Below, piece by piece: positions 63,212-64,000 of a stretch of DNA of 64,000 nucleotides (the first letter of the stretch is position 1; each line of letters opens with the position of its first letter). The notes under the pieces were generated by a model. That model ran no database searches. It had not been told where the DNA came from and saw only the letters and a list, made by a program, of their open reading frames with translations. The position numbers were made by a program, and so were the translations under genes. This stretch comes from Periplaneta americana. Taxonomy: Eukaryota > Arthropoda > Insecta > Blattodea > Blattidae. The stretch is from NCBI RefSeq assembly GCF_040183065.1, contig NC_091125.1, forward strand, positions 122,734,121-122,798,120, written 5' to 3'.

Positions 63212-64000
63212 AGGAGCGAACACGATAAAAAATATCGATTGCGAACCACGAAAAGGACTATTAGAAACGATAAGGACCACGAAAAGGACAAAGATATCAA
63301 CGACCTTCATAAGGACCACGAAAAGGACAAAGATATGAACGACAAGGACCACAATAAGAATCACGACATGAACCACGGTAAGGAAAACGATAAGGATCAC
63401 AAAATGGACCACGACAAGAAGCACGATGACTACGAAAGAGACCATGGTAGGTAAGGATCACGATATGAAACACGACAAGCTTCAAAATAAGTATCACAAT
63501 AAGGATCTCAATATGATCCACGATAAGGATCACGTTAAGGACCGCGATAAGGTTCACAACGAGGACAATAAGGACCACAACATTGATCACGATAAGGATC
63601 ACGACAAGGACCAGGATAAGGATCACGGAGTGAACTGCGACAAGCACCCTGACAAGGATCACGATAAGGAGTCCGACATGGGTCACGATAAGGATCACAG
63701 ATATGGACCACGATTAATACCACGACAAAGATCATGATAAGAATCGCGACATGGACGACAAGCAAAACAAGGATCATGGTAGGAACCACGACATGGACCA
63801 CGATAAGGACTTCGAAATTTAACAAGTTAAGGACCATGACAAAAAAAAAAAAAAAAAGAAATCCCACTATAAAGACCATGATAATGACAAGTGGAACGAT
63901 AAAGAACATTACAATGGCAACAAGCATTATGATAAGGACCATGGAGAAAACAACAAGGACCGCTCTAATGGCTGCGATAAAGACAACGATCACGATAAGG
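63212..64000 (+). repeat. Degenerate 12-nt (GATAAGGATCAC-type) array, DKDH-coding on plus
   Basis: About 790 bp made of variants of GA(T/C)AAGGA(T/C)CAC and 6-nt half units, running past the window end. In-frame plus-strand reading gives DKDH-type repeats (e.g. HDKDHDKDQDKDHG) in two overlapping frames, 63239-63454 and 63426-63737, shifted by a frame slip near 63448. The minus strand is also open and gives V/I/L-rich text as a by-product. No start context or domain. An (A)19 tract at 63841-63857 interrupts it. Minisatellite or low-complexity exon. Confidence 0.6.

Noticed and set aside
63167..63993. Long hydrophobic minus-strand frames rich in V/I/L that could look like membrane proteins
   Set aside because: They are the mirror reading of the GATAAGGATCAC array and show no signal, spacing or domain of a real membrane protein.

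Overview
The window is nuclear DNA from an insect, most likely a cockroach close to Periplaneta americana. It is AT-rich with very low gene density and canonical GT-AG introns. It is packed with tRNA-derived SINEs, RTE- and Jockey-like LINE 3' ends, hAT, Tc3/mariner and pogo-type elements and foldback DNA. The cockroach assignment is an inference from remembered repeat families, especially a LINE C-terminus with the words SSPDIIRNIKSRRLRWAG; no search was run. I see no prokaryotic signal, CRISPR array, rRNA or convincing functional tRNA gene.

Two host genes are present. (1) On the plus strand, the last two coding exons (5295-5447 and 10885-11019) of an S1 (chymotrypsin-fold) serine protease give ...ICAG...GVCS|GDSGNP...GVYTKV...stop, with a poly(A) signal at 11121. 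The exons carrying the His and Asp of the triad, and the N-terminus, are not seen and must lie left of the window. (2) On the minus strand, a complete mitochondrial clpX gene runs from ATG at 60714 to stop at 31348. It has twelve coding exons whose phases all join, giving 1830 nt and 609 aa. The Cys4 zinc-binding domain, Walker A (split by an intron), Walker B, pore loop, ClpP-docking LGF loop, arginine finger and sensor-2 motifs are all intact.

Layout: 1-5.3 kb holds a Helitron, a LINE fragment and a palindromic MITE. 5.3-11.1 kb is the protease 3' end, whose 5.4-kb intron holds a head-to-head pair of Penelope-like fragments, a long-TIR Tc3-like element and LINE pieces. 11.1-31.2 kb is intergenic and made largely of transposons: LINE and SINE fragments, hAT elements with 8-bp target duplications, a foldback element with 59-bp repeats, and several MITEs. 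31.3-60.7 kb is clpX; about 94% of its span is intron, loaded with at least fifteen recognisable insertions, some nested. 60.7-64 kb is the clpX upstream flank: a SINE with an AAT tail, about 2 kb of unassigned sequence, and a 12-nt-based repeat array that reads DKDH on the plus strand and runs off the window.

The two host genes have no visible functional link. The main interest is the clean insertion archaeology (LINE in hAT, SINE in Tc3, SINE in LINE, all with target-site duplications), the repeated link between microsatellites and LINE/SINE 3' ends, the foldback element, the Penelope inverted pair, and the DKDH array.
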